From Gaertneriomyces semiglobifer (taxonomy: Eukaryota; Chytridiomycota; Chytridiomycetes; Spizellomycetales; Spizellomycetaceae), in contig JAHLKF010000001.1 in assembly GCA_025558075.1 (NCBI GenBank), positions 1,364,001 through 1,428,000 on the forward strand: a stretch of 64,000 nt of DNA, in the 5' to 3' direction. Made by a program: the position numbers and the translations under genes. Of this stretch, positions 1 to 10,771 are shown in pieces. Below the pieces are notes generated by a model. That model had not been told where the DNA came from, searched no databases, and worked only from the letters and a program-made list of their open reading frames with translations. Within the stretch, counting starts at the first letter, position 1, and every line of letters starts with the position of its first letter.

Positions 1-196
1 CTCGCAAGCGCCTGACAGATTTAATAAGCATCTCACCTAAATGATGGTTCTTCCGCTTCTTGTTAGGTAATGGTTGATCGTCTTCTTCATCCTCACTTGG
101 CTCTTCAGAGCCAGATCTGTCGTCAGTGGCATCCGGGATGAAGTCTTCATCGTCCGTATCCGAATCAATTTCTTGGGAATTCGATATCTTGGACAT
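1..196 (-). CDS. Acidic nuclear-type protein, N-terminal fragment (Swc5/BCNT-like?), partial
   Basis: Only the first coding exon (196 down to 37) is present; the rest lies beyond the left edge. It starts at ATG 196 and encodes 53 residues that are very rich in Asp, Glu and Ser, with an IDSDTDDEDFIPDATDD stretch, and ends in a basic PNKKRK patch that looks like a nuclear localisation signal. A GTGAG donor follows at 36. An acidic start with an E/D-D-F/Y-x-P element recalls the Swc5/CFDP1 (BCNT) subunit of the SWR1 remodeller, but the diagnostic C-terminal BCNT domain is not in the window, so this identity is only a suggestion. The gene is divergent from TRM5, with about 260 bases between the two starts. 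Confidence 0.4.
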   Translation of the reverse strand, partial: MSKISNSQEIDSDTDDEDFIPDATDDRSGSEEPSEDEEDDQPLPNKKRKNHHLGEMLIKSVRRLR

Positions 197-457
197 TTCA
201 GGGCAGTCGGCAGTTCTAGCGCCGCGGAGTTGGAAGTATCACTCAAGAGTGTCACGATAAACAGTAATATTCATGATTGATGAACCGCCAACTGAACCAT
301 AGTCGGGACGAGAGGAAACACAGGCCAATCCCTTCGTTATTCCTATTAGGCTCGATGTTTGTGACTCCGCGCAGAATTGAACGACGTTTGTATGGGCGAA
401 CACGGTATGCTTCTTTTTGTTTTCCAGGTCCGGATCATCCAAGGACTCAACGACGAA

Positions 458-2508
458 ATGCCATTCACACTATCCCCTCCTGCTAACAAAGGTCTTCTGG
501 ATATCAATCGGGATCTATTCCGACGCACCTTGAACTTGGTCGCTTTGCGGATCGCACCGTCAAAATGCAGACAAGCAATGAATGCGCTCAGGGGCGGGTA
601 AGGGTCAACAAGTCCGGCTTCTCACGCACACAAGCAAAACTGATTAGGACTGGCTCCTTCCGCCGAACAGGACTCTCCTTAATGTGCCTCGTTTGCCCAC
701 AATTATTGAAGACCCTCAAGATGTTGCCCAGGGAAAGCCAAACAAAAGCGCCAAGCGCCTTGTACTGCTGAGCCCGGATGTCGCTCCGTCAAAAAGTACA
801 AATGCTTGCTCGCCTATCTTGGTATGCTTGATATCTCATTATTACTTTTAGCACAGCTTCCGCCAGAAGCTGCTCAGTTCGTTGCAGAGGCCGAGGCCGA
901 GGTGACTGATTACACTCTCGAAGTTGGGTATGACTACTGGACAGCAGGTACTGTTAATGCAGCATAGCGTCTTGCGTTGATTCGATTGGAACTAAATGCT
1001 TTACTGTAATTGACAGACCAAGTTCTTAGCGCCATACTACCGGATGATATGGAGGTCCCGGGAGCATTTGAATCTGTTGGGCACATAGCGCATTTGAACC
1101 TGCGCGATCATCACCTACCGTTTAAGAAGATCATTGGCCAAGTCATTTTGGATGTAAGCCTTCGCTGCAGCTTCAGCTCCTGCGCACTAAATGCTAAGCT
1201 TCGCCTTCTCGCAGAAAAATGTTCGCTTACGAACCGTCGTGAATAAACTGGAAACTATCGACCACACGTTCAGATTTTTCAAAATGGATGTGATAGCAGG
1301 GGAGGATGATATGATGGCCGAGCTGGTAGGACTTCGCTTCAGGTGCTGAACCATCACGCGACTAATGCCGGTTATTAGCACGAAAGCAACTGCAAATTTC
1401 GGTTCGATTATTCCAAGGTGTACTGGAACTCCCGATTGCAAGGAGAGCATGATAGGATTGTCAATCTCTTCTCCAAAGGACAACTCATATGCGACGTATT
1501 TGCGGGTATTGGCCCGTACGCTCTTCCGGCAGCCAAGAACAAGGAATCCGTGGTGTTTGCCAACGACTTGAATCCTTCAAGTTACGAATACCTTTGCAAA
1601 AACGCCACATTGAACAAGGTACTTATATCCATCCGGAGTCCCGCAGTTGGTTAACCATGAGTGTGCTCATGCGAGTTCATCAATGATAGCTGGAACATCT
1701 TGTTCGACCGTACAACATGGACGGCCGGAACTTCATTCGAAGTTCACTTGTGGACCTTAATACTCCTGAAGTTTGGGAAACCCTGAAAGCAAAAGCGCCC
1801 GCTCAGAAAGGCGGGAGGCGCGCAAAAGAGGATGGGTCAGTACAAGTAGTCAACCAAACTAGTAAGGCTCCGAAGACACCTGCGTGGCATAAGCTGCTCT
1901 ATCCAGACGAACCCAAATCCTTCAGGTGGTTCAATCACTACATTATGAATCTCCCTGCTACTGCCATTGTTTTCCTTGGTGGGTCTGCTTCCTTTTCTAC
2001 GTATCACTGTACCCGCCTAACCCCAATTTCCTGCGCAGATGCATTCCGCGGACTTTTTCACGGCAAAGCTGATGTCGTTCCCGTGGATCAACTGCCACTT
2101 ATCCATTGCCATTGTTTCTCCCGGGCGGAGGACTTGACAAAAGATGTTATACAGGTGAGAGCGTTCGGATAATATTATTGCCAGCAATCACTGTACTGAA
2201 AATCGTCACATTCAGCGGGTAGAGGCTGTGCTTAAAGCACCGCTTGGCGACAACGTGGTTACAGTATATAATGTTCGAAATGTTGCGCCAAACAAGCAAA
2301 TGATGTGCATCAGTTTCCGACTCCCTGCAGAGGTTGCGTTCGCTGAGCCTGACGCGAGCAGGTGAGGATTGAAGTACAGAATGGAGCTTACGCTGGTGAT
2401 CTGACACTCCTTGCCAGTACAGTTTTATCAGTTAAGCGACCATCAGATGAGAGGCCTGACGCAAAGGATAAGAAGCAGAAAGTAAATGAAGATGTATCTA
2501 ATTCCTAA
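458..2508 (+). CDS. TRM5: tRNA (guanine-37-N1)-methyltransferase Trm5
   Basis: Trm5 methylates G37 next to the anticodon, using S-adenosylmethionine, to prevent +1 frameshifting; in fungi it acts in cytosol and mitochondria. Ten exons join in phase: 458-597, 671-821, 857-947, 1017-1153, 1215-1325, 1379-1618, 1690-1978, 2039-2154, 2216-2361, 2418-2508, giving about 503 residues. Family signatures are clear: the N-terminal LSPPANKGL...DRDLF-type segment, [16 protein letters not shown], the SAM-binding loop [15 protein letters not shown], the [12 protein letters not shown] segment, NLDGR-like NMDGRNF, the MNLPATA motif and a late [15 protein letters not shown]. The start at 458 begins just before the conserved N-terminal block; an in-frame ATG at 377 could add 27 residues, perhaps a mitochondrial leader. 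Exon joins are well supported because every phase closes. Confidence 0.95.
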
Positions 2509-2617
2509 TTTAATCTACTTAATCAGTCGCCACGCTATCCACGCCCTTAACCCTTTCAGAATGCTAGGGGTCCATGGGATGCAGTATGAATGCCAACATG
2601 CACTAGCTCCGTGGCCT

Positions 2618-4472
2618 CTAATCGTGGCGCCGCTTCCTCTTCGTCAATTTCTTGACCTCGGCCCCATCTTGTTCTCGACCAAACTCCTCCTTCCACTCCT
2701 CTTCCTCTCTGTCCTTATCCGCCTTTTCCTGCTCCTTCTCTATTTCTTCTGTGTTTACAATCCGGCCGTCCGTACCCCATTCAAAGCCTTCAGGCAATTT
2801 TAATGTCTTGTTCTTCCATTGCCAGAGCGTCATGCCAAACCGAGCAACTCCAATCAAGATCATAACAAGGCCAATTGAATACGTCACATAATTCGTTATT
2901 CGGATCTGACCCAGGTTTCCAGTGATGTCCAGAGGGATCGGTGGCAATTGAGTCTCGGGTGTCGCTTGTGCGGCAGGTGGTGAGACGGGCTCATGAAGGT
3001 GCGGATGTGATTCTTTCTGAGCATACATATCACGGAAACGTTGGACCGCTTCAACAGACTCGGAGAGCCGGTTATAAGTGTTGAAGAGCGCAACAATCTC
3101 TCCACGCGTCAGATTATACTCCGTAGCACTAAAAACGGCGTGATCTTAGAAAATACGTAAGATTTAGACCGGTAAAAGAAACACGTCGTTACCTATCTCC
3201 AAAGGAGAAAAGCACTTTCAATGCTGTACCGACACCAGTTGTTTGGAGCTTTCCCCAGAGTCGACACTTTTCGCAAGAGACGCAGTCCATAATCATGCTT
3301 ATGTTTCTGAACCTCTCCTTCCATTCATTCTTCAGGCTCTGTGACTCGGCATCTCTAAATAACGCGCGCTCGTCGAAGGTGTTCGAGCAGCCGTTTGCAA
3401 CATGTGCAATGCTTTCCACAAGGGACTCTATCTTATGCGTATCTTCTGCAGTTGACGAACAGAATGGATGGGTAGAGTGATCGAGGAGGTACGGAGATAG
3501 CTTGGAGATGGCGCGGGTAAGAAGGGAATGAAGGAAGTACATGTTCTTCACTCGCTCAGGGTGATCTCCAAGCCGAACGATGAAGCAATCCAGGTTTTGG
3601 TACCATTCACCAGTTTTACGGTTGAGATATTGGTCACAGATATGCGTTGAGATGGAAGCATGAAGTCCTGTGATTGTGTTCATAAATGCTTCCAACGCGG
3701 AGACTCTAGCGAAAGAGATGGCCACCTACCTGATATCAGACGGTAAAAGATCTCTTTCTCCAAGCAGACCTCTCCGTAGCTCCTCTCTTTCTTCAAATCG
3801 GCAACGAAGTCCTCCTCTTTCAGATTGAAACAGTTCTCCCTATATATAGCCGACCATACTCTTGCAGCAGATTCACCACCGTAAGCCGTGTATCTTTCTG
3901 GGTTTTTTATTAAATTGATATAGCATCCGTCGATTGACTTTTCGTCGTTGATGCAAAAGTCTTCCGGGCCAAAGTGGCAAGACTCCGACATGAGGGAGAA
4001 TGGATCATCCAATTCTGACGAAACGGAGGAAAGAGTAGCTTGCTTCCACGCTTCCGGGATCTCATGCTGGAAGATGTTGTGTTATTACAAAGGTGGCGGT
4101 GATACGCTTGCTGCTACATACCTCTTCCGCTTCTTCCACACTGCAATCACGCAAGACGCACTCCAGGCTCCCTTCCCAGAAGGGACAATCCTTATGAAGG
4201 TTCGTTTTCCAATACCGAAAAAAGCTAGTCTTTACAAGATCTTGCAAAAGAGGCGCGAGTTTCTCGTTTGTGCGTTCGACCGAGTGATAATGGCAACATT
4301 GTCCTTCCGCATCTGGTTCCGACTTGCAGTACAGCTGCGGATTGTTTGGCTGGAGTGCTCGAGGGTAAGGCGAGGCTTCTGGAGACAACGACTGGCTTTC
4401 TTGACCACGATGGGCCTGGGTTGTGGCACTCAGTAGAAGTGCACTTAGGCACAGCTGGAGGGAGAATTTCAT
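2618..4472 (-). CDS. ERO1: ER oxidoreductin Ero1 (thiol oxidase)
   Basis: Ero1 is the FAD-dependent oxidase that re-oxidises protein disulfide isomerase in the ER lumen and passes electrons to oxygen. Four exons: 4472-4122, 4066-3730, 3667-3193, 3128-2618, 557 residues. Residues 1-20 form a signal peptide (MKFSLQLCLSALLLSATTQA). The shuttle-cysteine segment contains CVLRDC; the active-site CxxCxxC motif appears as CVSCEKC, followed by RLWGKLQTTGVGTALKVLF. GLHASISTHI and PERVKNMYFL are further family blocks. The C-terminal exon carries a clear hydrophobic helix (around YVTYSIGLVMILIGV), then a charged Glu/Lys tail ending KKLTKRKRRHD, which suggests membrane anchoring with a basic cytosolic tail. 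It converges on TRM5, with 109 bases between the stop codons. Confidence 0.95.
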
Positions 4473-5140
4473 ATTGCAAAACTGCCAACGGTCCTTATGC
4501 AGCTGTTGAAGGCTGGTTGGAACTGCTCCTCATGGGCTGGGCTTTATGTTCTGCAAGTGGAGGCTCGCGATGGAAGACGCGCAACGTGGACGCTCGACAA
4601 GCGCTGAACATGAAGCCATGTTAACTACTCACTAACCACATTGACAGTGTCCGTCGGCGGGACCACGCCAAGCTGATCAGGAGCAAGGCCTCCTTGTGTG
4701 CTCTTTAAATGCCAGTGGCGAGATGCATCGAACGCAGCGGTTACCCTTTCCAAGGCTCACATCATCTACTGACTCGCATCAAAGCGTCAGAACCCGTAGT
4801 AGGTACGCACTTATTCCGATCTTTGAACCGGGGTGCTGCACTCTGTCTCCTGGCGCATCCGGCATATAGTTTGGAAGCGAGTACATGTAGAATTTCGAGT
4901 GTACAACACGCATTTGAGGACGCTTAACATGCAGCTAGCTGATCTCTCGGTCATGCCAACATTTGACTAAAAGCAACATACATGGTCATGACTTTTGGTC
5001 ATCAAATGATCGTTACTCCCGCCCACAGGGGCGGCACGTAAGATCTAACCGCAGTTATCGAGTTCCGTCAAGAGGAATGGGCACCAGGTTCAAAATGACG
5101 GTTTTAAAGAGACAGTATATCATGCACATGTAACAGCTTG
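4473..5140. other. Intergenic region upstream of ERO1
   Basis: About 670 bases between the ERO1 start and the 3' end of the bS16m gene. It must hold the ERO1 promoter. I see only short, unsupported reading frames, no RNA gene and no clear TATA box. Confidence 0.6.
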
Positions 5141-5767
5141 CTATCGGATACCGGTGAATGTTTGCAAAATTCTCAGTCGCTCTTCCGGTGTCAATGGAGC
5201 CTTCGGGACCGCCCTTCCGCTTAGGTCAATGTTCTTATGGATGAGTCGATGTTTCGGTGGTTCTTGATAAACTTCATCCTTTGGTAACTGCTCTGCAAGG
5301 CTGGTATCACTCAATAACTCCCTAGCTTCCTTCCCTGATAGTGTGCCCAGACGGGCACCCTTTTCATCCCGTAGTTCAACATCCCATGTCTTGGCATCAT
5401 TAGAGGAAACATGACCTTGATTCTGCAGCTGCGTAGGCGTCGGTGGAATTAAATCAACCTATAGGAGACATGTCAACGTTCGTCAATTATGTAGCGAATG
5501 ATCTTCCGCACAAAAAGGGGCACGCCATACCTTTGATAAAAGCCAAGCGACCCTCTCTGATGGCTGTGCCCCTACGCCCAACCAGTATTTGATACGGGAT
5601 ATGTTCATCTCAACATGCTTTACTCCTTTCTGATCCGCAATCGGGTTATATGTGCCAACTCTCTCCAGATGCTTGCCATCTCTGGGTGCCCTATGGTTGG
5701 CAACGACAATGCCGTAAAAAGGGTTGTTCTTGGCACCCCACCGGGCGAGTCTAATTCGCACGACCAT
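5141..5767 (-). CDS. MRPS16: Mitochondrial small-subunit ribosomal protein bS16m, C-terminally extended
   Basis: Component of the mitochondrial 30S-type subunit. Two exons, 5767-5531 and 5458-5141, encode 184 residues. Exon 1 is the whole bacterial-type S16 core: MVVRIRLARWG, NNPFYGIVVAN, APRDGKHLERVGTYNP, then the ISRIKYWLGVGAQPSERV block. The start at 5767 gives the canonical S16 N-terminus; the frame continues upstream without an ATG, so a longer form is unlikely. Exon 2 adds about 105 residues not found in bacterial S16, with a DVELRDEKGARLGTLSGKEA segment and a basic KHRLIHKNIDL stretch. The extension stays open to its stop and joins in phase, so I take it as genuine. Confidence 0.92.
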
Positions 5768-6005
5768 CGTATCTCCCTCACTTGACGACAATCAGTTCCT
5801 ATTCTATCCACCACCTAGCGTATGATCGTCCTGCTAGCTTTTGCAGCTTTCTCTGCGACGACTGGAATCAGAAATTTCCCGACTTTGAGTTGTTAAGTTT
5901 TGTTATCGATCTCCCATTTTAAGGAACACGTAGCACGTCCCCAGCGGTTTTCCAGCTGCTTCCTCGTTATTTGGAACACCTTGAGCAAGCGGTGGTTCTG
6001 CCATA

Positions 6006-6899
6006 ATGACGTTTCCCTTGGAGCAATGGTATTATGAAGTGCCGGTAATAACGAGGACGTATGTGACGGCCGTCGTCCTCACGACGTTAGCTTGTGTAAG
6101 TGGCTCGCACCTTTGTCTGGCCTTTCAGCAGCCGGCGCTTACAGCCAATCACAGCAACTAGACCTCGTCTCTCCATTTCATCTATATTTTAGTCTACCGC
6201 TCATAGTAAAGGCAAAGCAGGTGAGGCATCGTCCGCTTGTATATGGAAGGACAGTTTGTGACTAATGTCGCTCATCTAGTGGTGGAGATTCCTCACCAGC
6301 TTTTTGTACTTTGGAAACCTGTCACTCGATTTTCTATTTCACATGTTCTTCCTGTGAGTCGATATTGCTGTTTGCCTCTGCGACATGGTATGAGTAAGGT
6401 ACTTATCTTGTCATTAGGGTGCGATATAGTCGAATGTTAGAAGAAGGGTCATTCCGGGGGCGCACCGCGGATTTCCTCTGGTTTCTTTTGTTCGGCATGA
6501 CATCAATCATAGTGAGTGTCTCTATCAAAAGTACCTACCGCGCCCATAGTGATGCTAACTCTACTTGCACAGTTTCTCGCCCCATTCCTTCCATCACATG
6601 CATCCATCCCATTCTTATCTTCACCTCTCACCTTTATGCTCGTATACGTCTGGGCGCGACGCAATGCCTTCATTCGGATGAACTTTTTGGGAGTGTTCAA
6701 CTTCACCGCGCCCTACTTGCCATGGGTGCTGTTGGCATTTACGGTCCTCCTCAACAATCAGTGGCCAGCCGGGGATCTGCTGGGCTTAGCTGTTGGGCAC
6801 ATTTATTATTTCCTCGACGACGTATTTCCCCGTATGGAAGTAGGAAACGGGAGAAGGATATTACGAGCGCCAGAGGTGGTGAAACTCTTGATATCGTAG
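6006..6899 (+). CDS. Derlin, ER-associated degradation channel protein
   Basis: Derlins are rhomboid-like pseudoproteases that help move misfolded proteins out of the ER to Cdc48. Five exons (6006-6095, 6155-6220, 6280-6353, 6418-6511, 6573-6899) give 216 residues. Family marks in order: PVITRTYVT at the start, QLDLVSPFHLYF, the W-R loop as WWRFLTSFLYFGNLSLDF, YSRMLEEGSFRGRTADF, the FTAPYLPWVL helix and the near-invariant GLAVGHIYYFLDDVFP. There is no rhomboid Ser/His dyad, as expected. The product is shorter than human derlins and lacks a long cytosolic tail with a SHP box, so a Cdc48-binding site is not evident. Paralogue choice (DER1 versus DFM1 type) is open; the sequence looks closest to the derlin-2/3 style. 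Confidence 0.93.
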
Positions 6900-7155
6900 T
6901 GCTTCTAGGCAGAAGCGATGCATCGCAAGAACCCATTCATACAACTGAATCTCCGTATCATAAAATACGTCTAGTCAAGTTATCAACAGGGCATATATAT
7001 ATAAATATACAGTTTTATCTACTCCTCATCGGACGACTGAGCAAACTTAATGGAATATGAATTAGTGTCGATTTTCCCTCCTCTGTAGCTGCCGCGCTTT
7101 TTCTACGATTCGCTGACAGTGAGTTGCATGTTCATGCATGATCACAACAGCAAGG

Positions 7156-8229
7156 CTATAAACGCACCTTGTTTTTGGCCTTAGTGAAACCCTTTCCACG
7201 GGTTACGACCAAGTCCTGATGTGCTTTGAAACCATAACTGAATTCTGCTCCACCTTTGGACATGTACTCATTCTTCATGACCAATTTCTCGTCGACTTCC
7301 TCTGCCTTCACTCTCTGGAAGCGCTCAACAGTTGAAGGCGTCTTCTTTGCAGATCCGTTCGCCCCTTTGATTTTCTTTGGCGTAGGGGTCACGGGTTCTG
7401 GCGTTGACTTGTCGCTTGAGTCCTCTTCATCTTTCTCCCGCTTACGCTTACTTTGCCCGTTAGGCTTCACTGTTGCAATGGGCTCCGTCTTAGCGGGCTT
7501 GGCTACTTCAGATTCTTCTTCAGAACTGGAATCGGAATCCGAGCTGCTGCTGGAGCTATCGCTCGAGCTGGAATCATCGGAACTCGAACTGCTGCCGCTT
7601 GAGCTGCTGGAACTAGAGCTATCGCTTGAGCTGGAATCGTCCGAGCTCGAACTGCTGTCGCTTGAGCTGCTAGAATCAGAGCTATCGCTTGAGCTGGAGT
7701 CATCCGAGCTCGAGCTACTGTCGCTAGAACTGCTGCTGGAAGAGGAACTGGAGCTCGAACTATCAGAGCTAGAGTCGGAATCACTGGATTCGCCCGATGA
7801 GTCTGACTTTGAGGCGGGTTTTGCCTTGCTAGGGGTAGCTACTTTAGCGTCCTTCGTCACGCTTTCGCTGTCACTTTCGCTGTCGGATGAACTGCTACTG
7901 TTTGATCCGCTGTCACTGTCAGAATCGCTCTCAGAACTATCATGCTCTGACTCGCTGTCACTGGATACGGCAGCTTCGGATTGTTTTAATTCGAGGTATT
8001 TTGCATACAGCTCCAGCAAACTCGCGTCTGATGGGTCAGCACTGGACTGTTCATTCATGATATCCAGTAAGAAACTTGAGACGGGTGATCCTGCTAATGA
8101 TTCTGGTTGACTTACCTTTTCTTCCGGTAGTTCTTTTTGCAACGCCTTGGCTGCTTTGTGCGCACCGAACTCCACGAGAAAGTCGTGAACAAGCGGGACC
8201 AATCCCGGGGGCGGCGTTTTTGGTGCCAT
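7156..8229 (-). CDS. SRP40: Nopp140/Srp40-type nucleolar phosphoprotein
   Basis: A nucleolar chaperone of H/ACA and C/D snoRNPs. The N-terminus has a LisH-like helix (LVPLVHDFLVEFGAHKAAKAL), the middle is a very long Ser/Asp/Glu tract (CK2-type acidic clusters, roughly 7500-7960), and the C-terminus carries the SRP40 domain end HQDLVVTRGKGFTKAKNK. The ATG at 8229 (MAPKT) is preferred over an in-frame one 12 codons upstream. Read without splicing it is 357 residues. A GTAAGT...AG segment, 8115-8047, is exactly 69 bases in frame; removing it brings the LisH segment next to ASLLELYAKYLEL, as in other Nopp140 proteins, and gives 334 residues. A second possible intron (7167-7113) would replace the last three residues with a 16-residue basic tail ending at 7062. 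Confidence 0.88.
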   Translation of the reverse strand: MAPKTPPPGLVPLVHDFLVEFGAHKAAKALQKELPEEKVSQPESLAGSPVSSFLLDIMNEQSSADPSDASLLELYAKYLELKQSEAAVSSDSESEHDSSESDSDSDSGSNSSSSSDSESDSESVTKDAKVATPSKAKPASKSDSSGESSDSDSSSDSSSSSSSSSSSSSDSSSSSDDSSSSDSSDSSSSSDSSSSSDDSSSSDSSSSSSSSGSSSSSDDSSSSDSSSSSSDSDSSSEEESEVAKPAKTEPIATVKPNGQSKRKREKDEEDSSDKSTPEPVTPTPKKIKGANGSAKKTPSTVERFQRVKAEEVDEKLVMKNEYMSKGGAEFSYGFKAHQDLVVTRGKGFTKAKNKVRL

Positions 8230-8594
8230 TTCCTCTGTGCGAGCAGCGGAGTGGAGGCTATTCAACGATGCACTAACAACTCAACAAGTCCGTCGTTGCA
8301 GTTCTCCAAATGAAAAACATTAAAAAAAACATAAAAAAAAGGACACTTCAAAAAACACGGCGCGAGCGTCAGGCCACGAGCCCTAACCCCGTTATGTGAC
8401 TGTGCCACGGCGGTTTCTTGGATTTCTCAGTGCTAAAGCGACGACTTTGTTTTAATGTGAACTGCGACAACCATTTACTGAAATTGGCACAAGGGGAATA
8501 GGGCAAGCGAGCTGATAGAGACATCAGCCAAGAAGAACGAAAGAGTGGAAAGCAAGAGTCTAGTGATTGAATTTGAAGAGACCGTCGCTGCATC
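8230..8594. other. Divergent promoter region, SRP40 / eIF1A
   Basis: About 365 bases between two divergent starts. It holds A-rich runs (about 8314-8341) near the SRP40 side. No further gene is visible. Confidence 0.6.
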
Positions 8595-9215
8595 ATGCCG
8601 AAGAACAAGGGAAAGGGAGGAAAGAACAGGAAGAGGTCAGTGAGACCAGGATGAATTTGCACATGTGGTGCTACCATTGCATGATACTAAGGGGATTGAT
8701 TTCAACAGGGGAAAGAATGAAAATGAGTCGGAAAAGCGTGAGTTGGTTTTCCGGGAAGATGGACAGGATTATGCCACAGTAACAAAGATGTTGGGGAACG
8801 GATGGGTGGAAGCACAATGTAACGACGGAGTTTCTCGACTGGCACACATTCGTGGTGCGTTCAGAAAGAAGGTTTGGTGAGTACCTATACGGACGAATTG
8901 TTTATTTGGTTGCGTTTCCAATATTTATGTTTGTTGGTAGGATTACCCAGGGTGACCTTGTATTACTGGGTCTGCGAGACTACCAGGATGCCAAAGCCGA
9001 TGTTATCTTGAAGTACACCCCTGATGAAGCAAGAATGTTGAAGTCATACGGAGAATTATCTGACTCGATGAAGATTAATGACACACAGATCATGGAAGAC
9101 TCAGACGAAGGTTCGCTTGACTGTCAATTTAAATCGCAAGAGATTGCGGTTCTGATCATTTCTTGGGTTTTTTTATACAGAGGTCAACGTCGAGTTCGAG
9201 ATCGACGCAATCTAA
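8595..9215 (+). CDS. TIF11: Translation initiation factor eIF1A
   Basis: eIF1A is an OB-fold protein that binds the ribosomal A site and guides scanning and start-codon choice. Four exons, 8595-8635, 8709-8876, 8941-9110 and 9181-9215, give 137 residues. The product starts [20 protein letters not shown], then has [49 protein letters not shown] and the acidic end [11 protein letters not shown], all typical. The first donor (GTCAGT) and the third (GTTCGC) are unusual, but phase and family alignment force both joins. It is divergent from SRP40. Confidence 0.96.
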
Positions 9216-9915
9216 GTGCCGCCAGTCGTCTGCAAAGGGAGAATACTGGTTTGGACAATTTTACCCTCTTACATATTTGTTCGAGACAACGGCCCCCTCC
9301 GCGCTGTACATTATTTTCAAAGCAAACGTCTGACGGCTCGCCGCTTTTACGATTGCTCGCCTCCCATCCGCCAGACGTAATTAGAGATTCATATAGTGAT
9401 CGCTTCTGCTCCTGGAGTATCCGTTGCCTTTATGGGCATGTTGCAATACCATAGTTGCTACCGTCGCTGACTCTTTACCTTTTTGGTTGGCCCTATCTGT
9501 TCACTGATGCCCTGTAGTTTGTTGGGTATGTGAACATGCATGCATTCTATGGACTCTGAATGATTGGACGATGACATTGGTGCCGGCGATCATGGCAAAA
9601 CGATGAGCGAGTTTATGAAGGCCTTTGGACGCGCGACACGGAGAATTCCTATCGCAGCACACACGGTTGTTTATCATAAGTGGCTCACTACATGGACAAA
9701 TGTGTGTACAATGCAAGCCGCCATTGTCGGGTGTAGTCTCTGTTGGACCAGATGAGCTTTGTAATTCCCCGCCAGTCGTCACTAGCACTGAATGTTCGCC
9801 CAACCAGAGTGATGTAACCCACGACTAACTAAATCACCACCTAGACAAATGGACTCTAATCATTGGCCAGGGAGAGGGTCGGAGCGAGAGCAGTCTCTTG
9901 TACGCATCAGCTTGT
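9216..9915. other. Intergenic region after eIF1A
   Basis: About 700 bases holding the eIF1A 3' region and the end of the Ser-rich hypothetical gene. Several short frames overlap here on both strands, but none shows a recognisable domain. I see no RNA gene. Confidence 0.5.
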
Positions 9916-10350
9916 CTATCTCCCTGAGTCAGACAATGTGGAATTACTCCGCTTGACAGGTGCTGGCTTGCCAGCCTTTCCACTCTTCCCCCCTCCACTC
10001 CTTGCCGCACTCTTTCCAGACTGCACGCTTGGCGAGCTTTCACCGGTACTACCCGCATCTGAACTTTCCCTCCTACAGCTTAAAGGCAGAGGACAGTCTC
10101 CTACCGCCCGCACACTAACCTCGCCGTACCAATCAATTTGAAAGACTAGCCCAGGGTCGGTATTGTCGCGTGGTATGGACCGACATGGGGTCAGTGACTT
10201 GCGTTTGCAGCGGCGTAAGACATCGGGGTCGACGGTGGGTGTCGTGGGTGTGGGTGATGCACTGGCACTTGGACGAGGTGGTCGCACGTTCGCACTTAGA
10301 CTGGACGGTTTGCGAGGAGAGGACTTTGGTTTCCTGCTTGATTTGGCCAT
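9916..10350 (-). CDS. Hypothetical small basic Ser/Pro-rich protein
   Basis: An uninterrupted 144-residue frame starting MAKSSRKPKSSPRKP. The N-terminal third is Ser/Pro/Lys-rich, the middle holds a hydrophobic stretch (LVFQIDWYGEVSVRAVGDCP) that could be a short beta hairpin, and the end is Gly/Ser/Lys-rich. I do not recognise a family. Composition suggests an intrinsically disordered, probably nuclear or cytosolic protein. Support for it being real is only frame length, a sensible ATG and a divergent arrangement with the PPP4R2-like gene. A pyrimidine-rich (GT on the + strand) tract lies just upstream. Confidence 0.45.
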   Translation of the reverse strand: MAKSSRKPKSSPRKPSSLSANVRPPRPSASASPTPTTPTVDPDVLRRCKRKSLTPCRSIPRDNTDPGLVFQIDWYGEVSVRAVGDCPLPLSCRRESSDAGSTGESSPSVQSGKSAARSGGGKSGKAGKPAPVKRSNSTLSDSGR

Positions 10351-10771
10351 TATCGCTCAGCCGGTATGTATGTGTGTACGTGTCTGTGTGTGTGTGAGCC
10401 GACTACGTGTTGCCGATGGGGTGGTGTATGGCTTGGAGGTCGCAGGGTATGTGGAGCCGGAGTCAAGGCCCTGTCTGGACGAGGAGAAGGATGAAGGGGG
10501 GACTGGAGGGTTGCAGGAAGCAGCCAAAGGGAGGTGGAGTGCTGGCTGCTGCGTGTGTGGGTGGTGGTGACGGCGGTGGTGGTGTGGAGGGCGGTATTCA
10601 ATGCAGCGTTGTCATAAAAGGAGCGAGGTAAGAAATGTTGAGGTGTTCAATTGATTACGTCAGCCCACGGACGAAGCGTCGCGATGCGACTTTTTGGAAA
10701 GCAAGTTCTTCGTTTGAAAGGCCATACGCTGCATGTGCACATGGATCGGCTTGCTAAATTGTAACCCGCAA
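10351..10771. other. Divergent intergenic region with a TG-rich tract
   Basis: About 420 bases between the hypothetical gene and the PPP4R2-like gene. A TG/TGTA tract lies at about 10366-10398 and a G-rich run follows (10480-10600). No gene is evident. Confidence 0.55.

Noticed and set aside
7256..8110. 284-codon open frame on the plus strand, Glu/Leu/Ser repeats
   Set aside because: Exact antisense of the SRP40 Ser/Asp/Glu tract; openness results from codon bias of the real gene.
9501..9828. Overlapping 60-100 codon frames on both strands after eIF1A
   Set aside because: No domain, mutual overlap and no exon chain; most likely non-coding.
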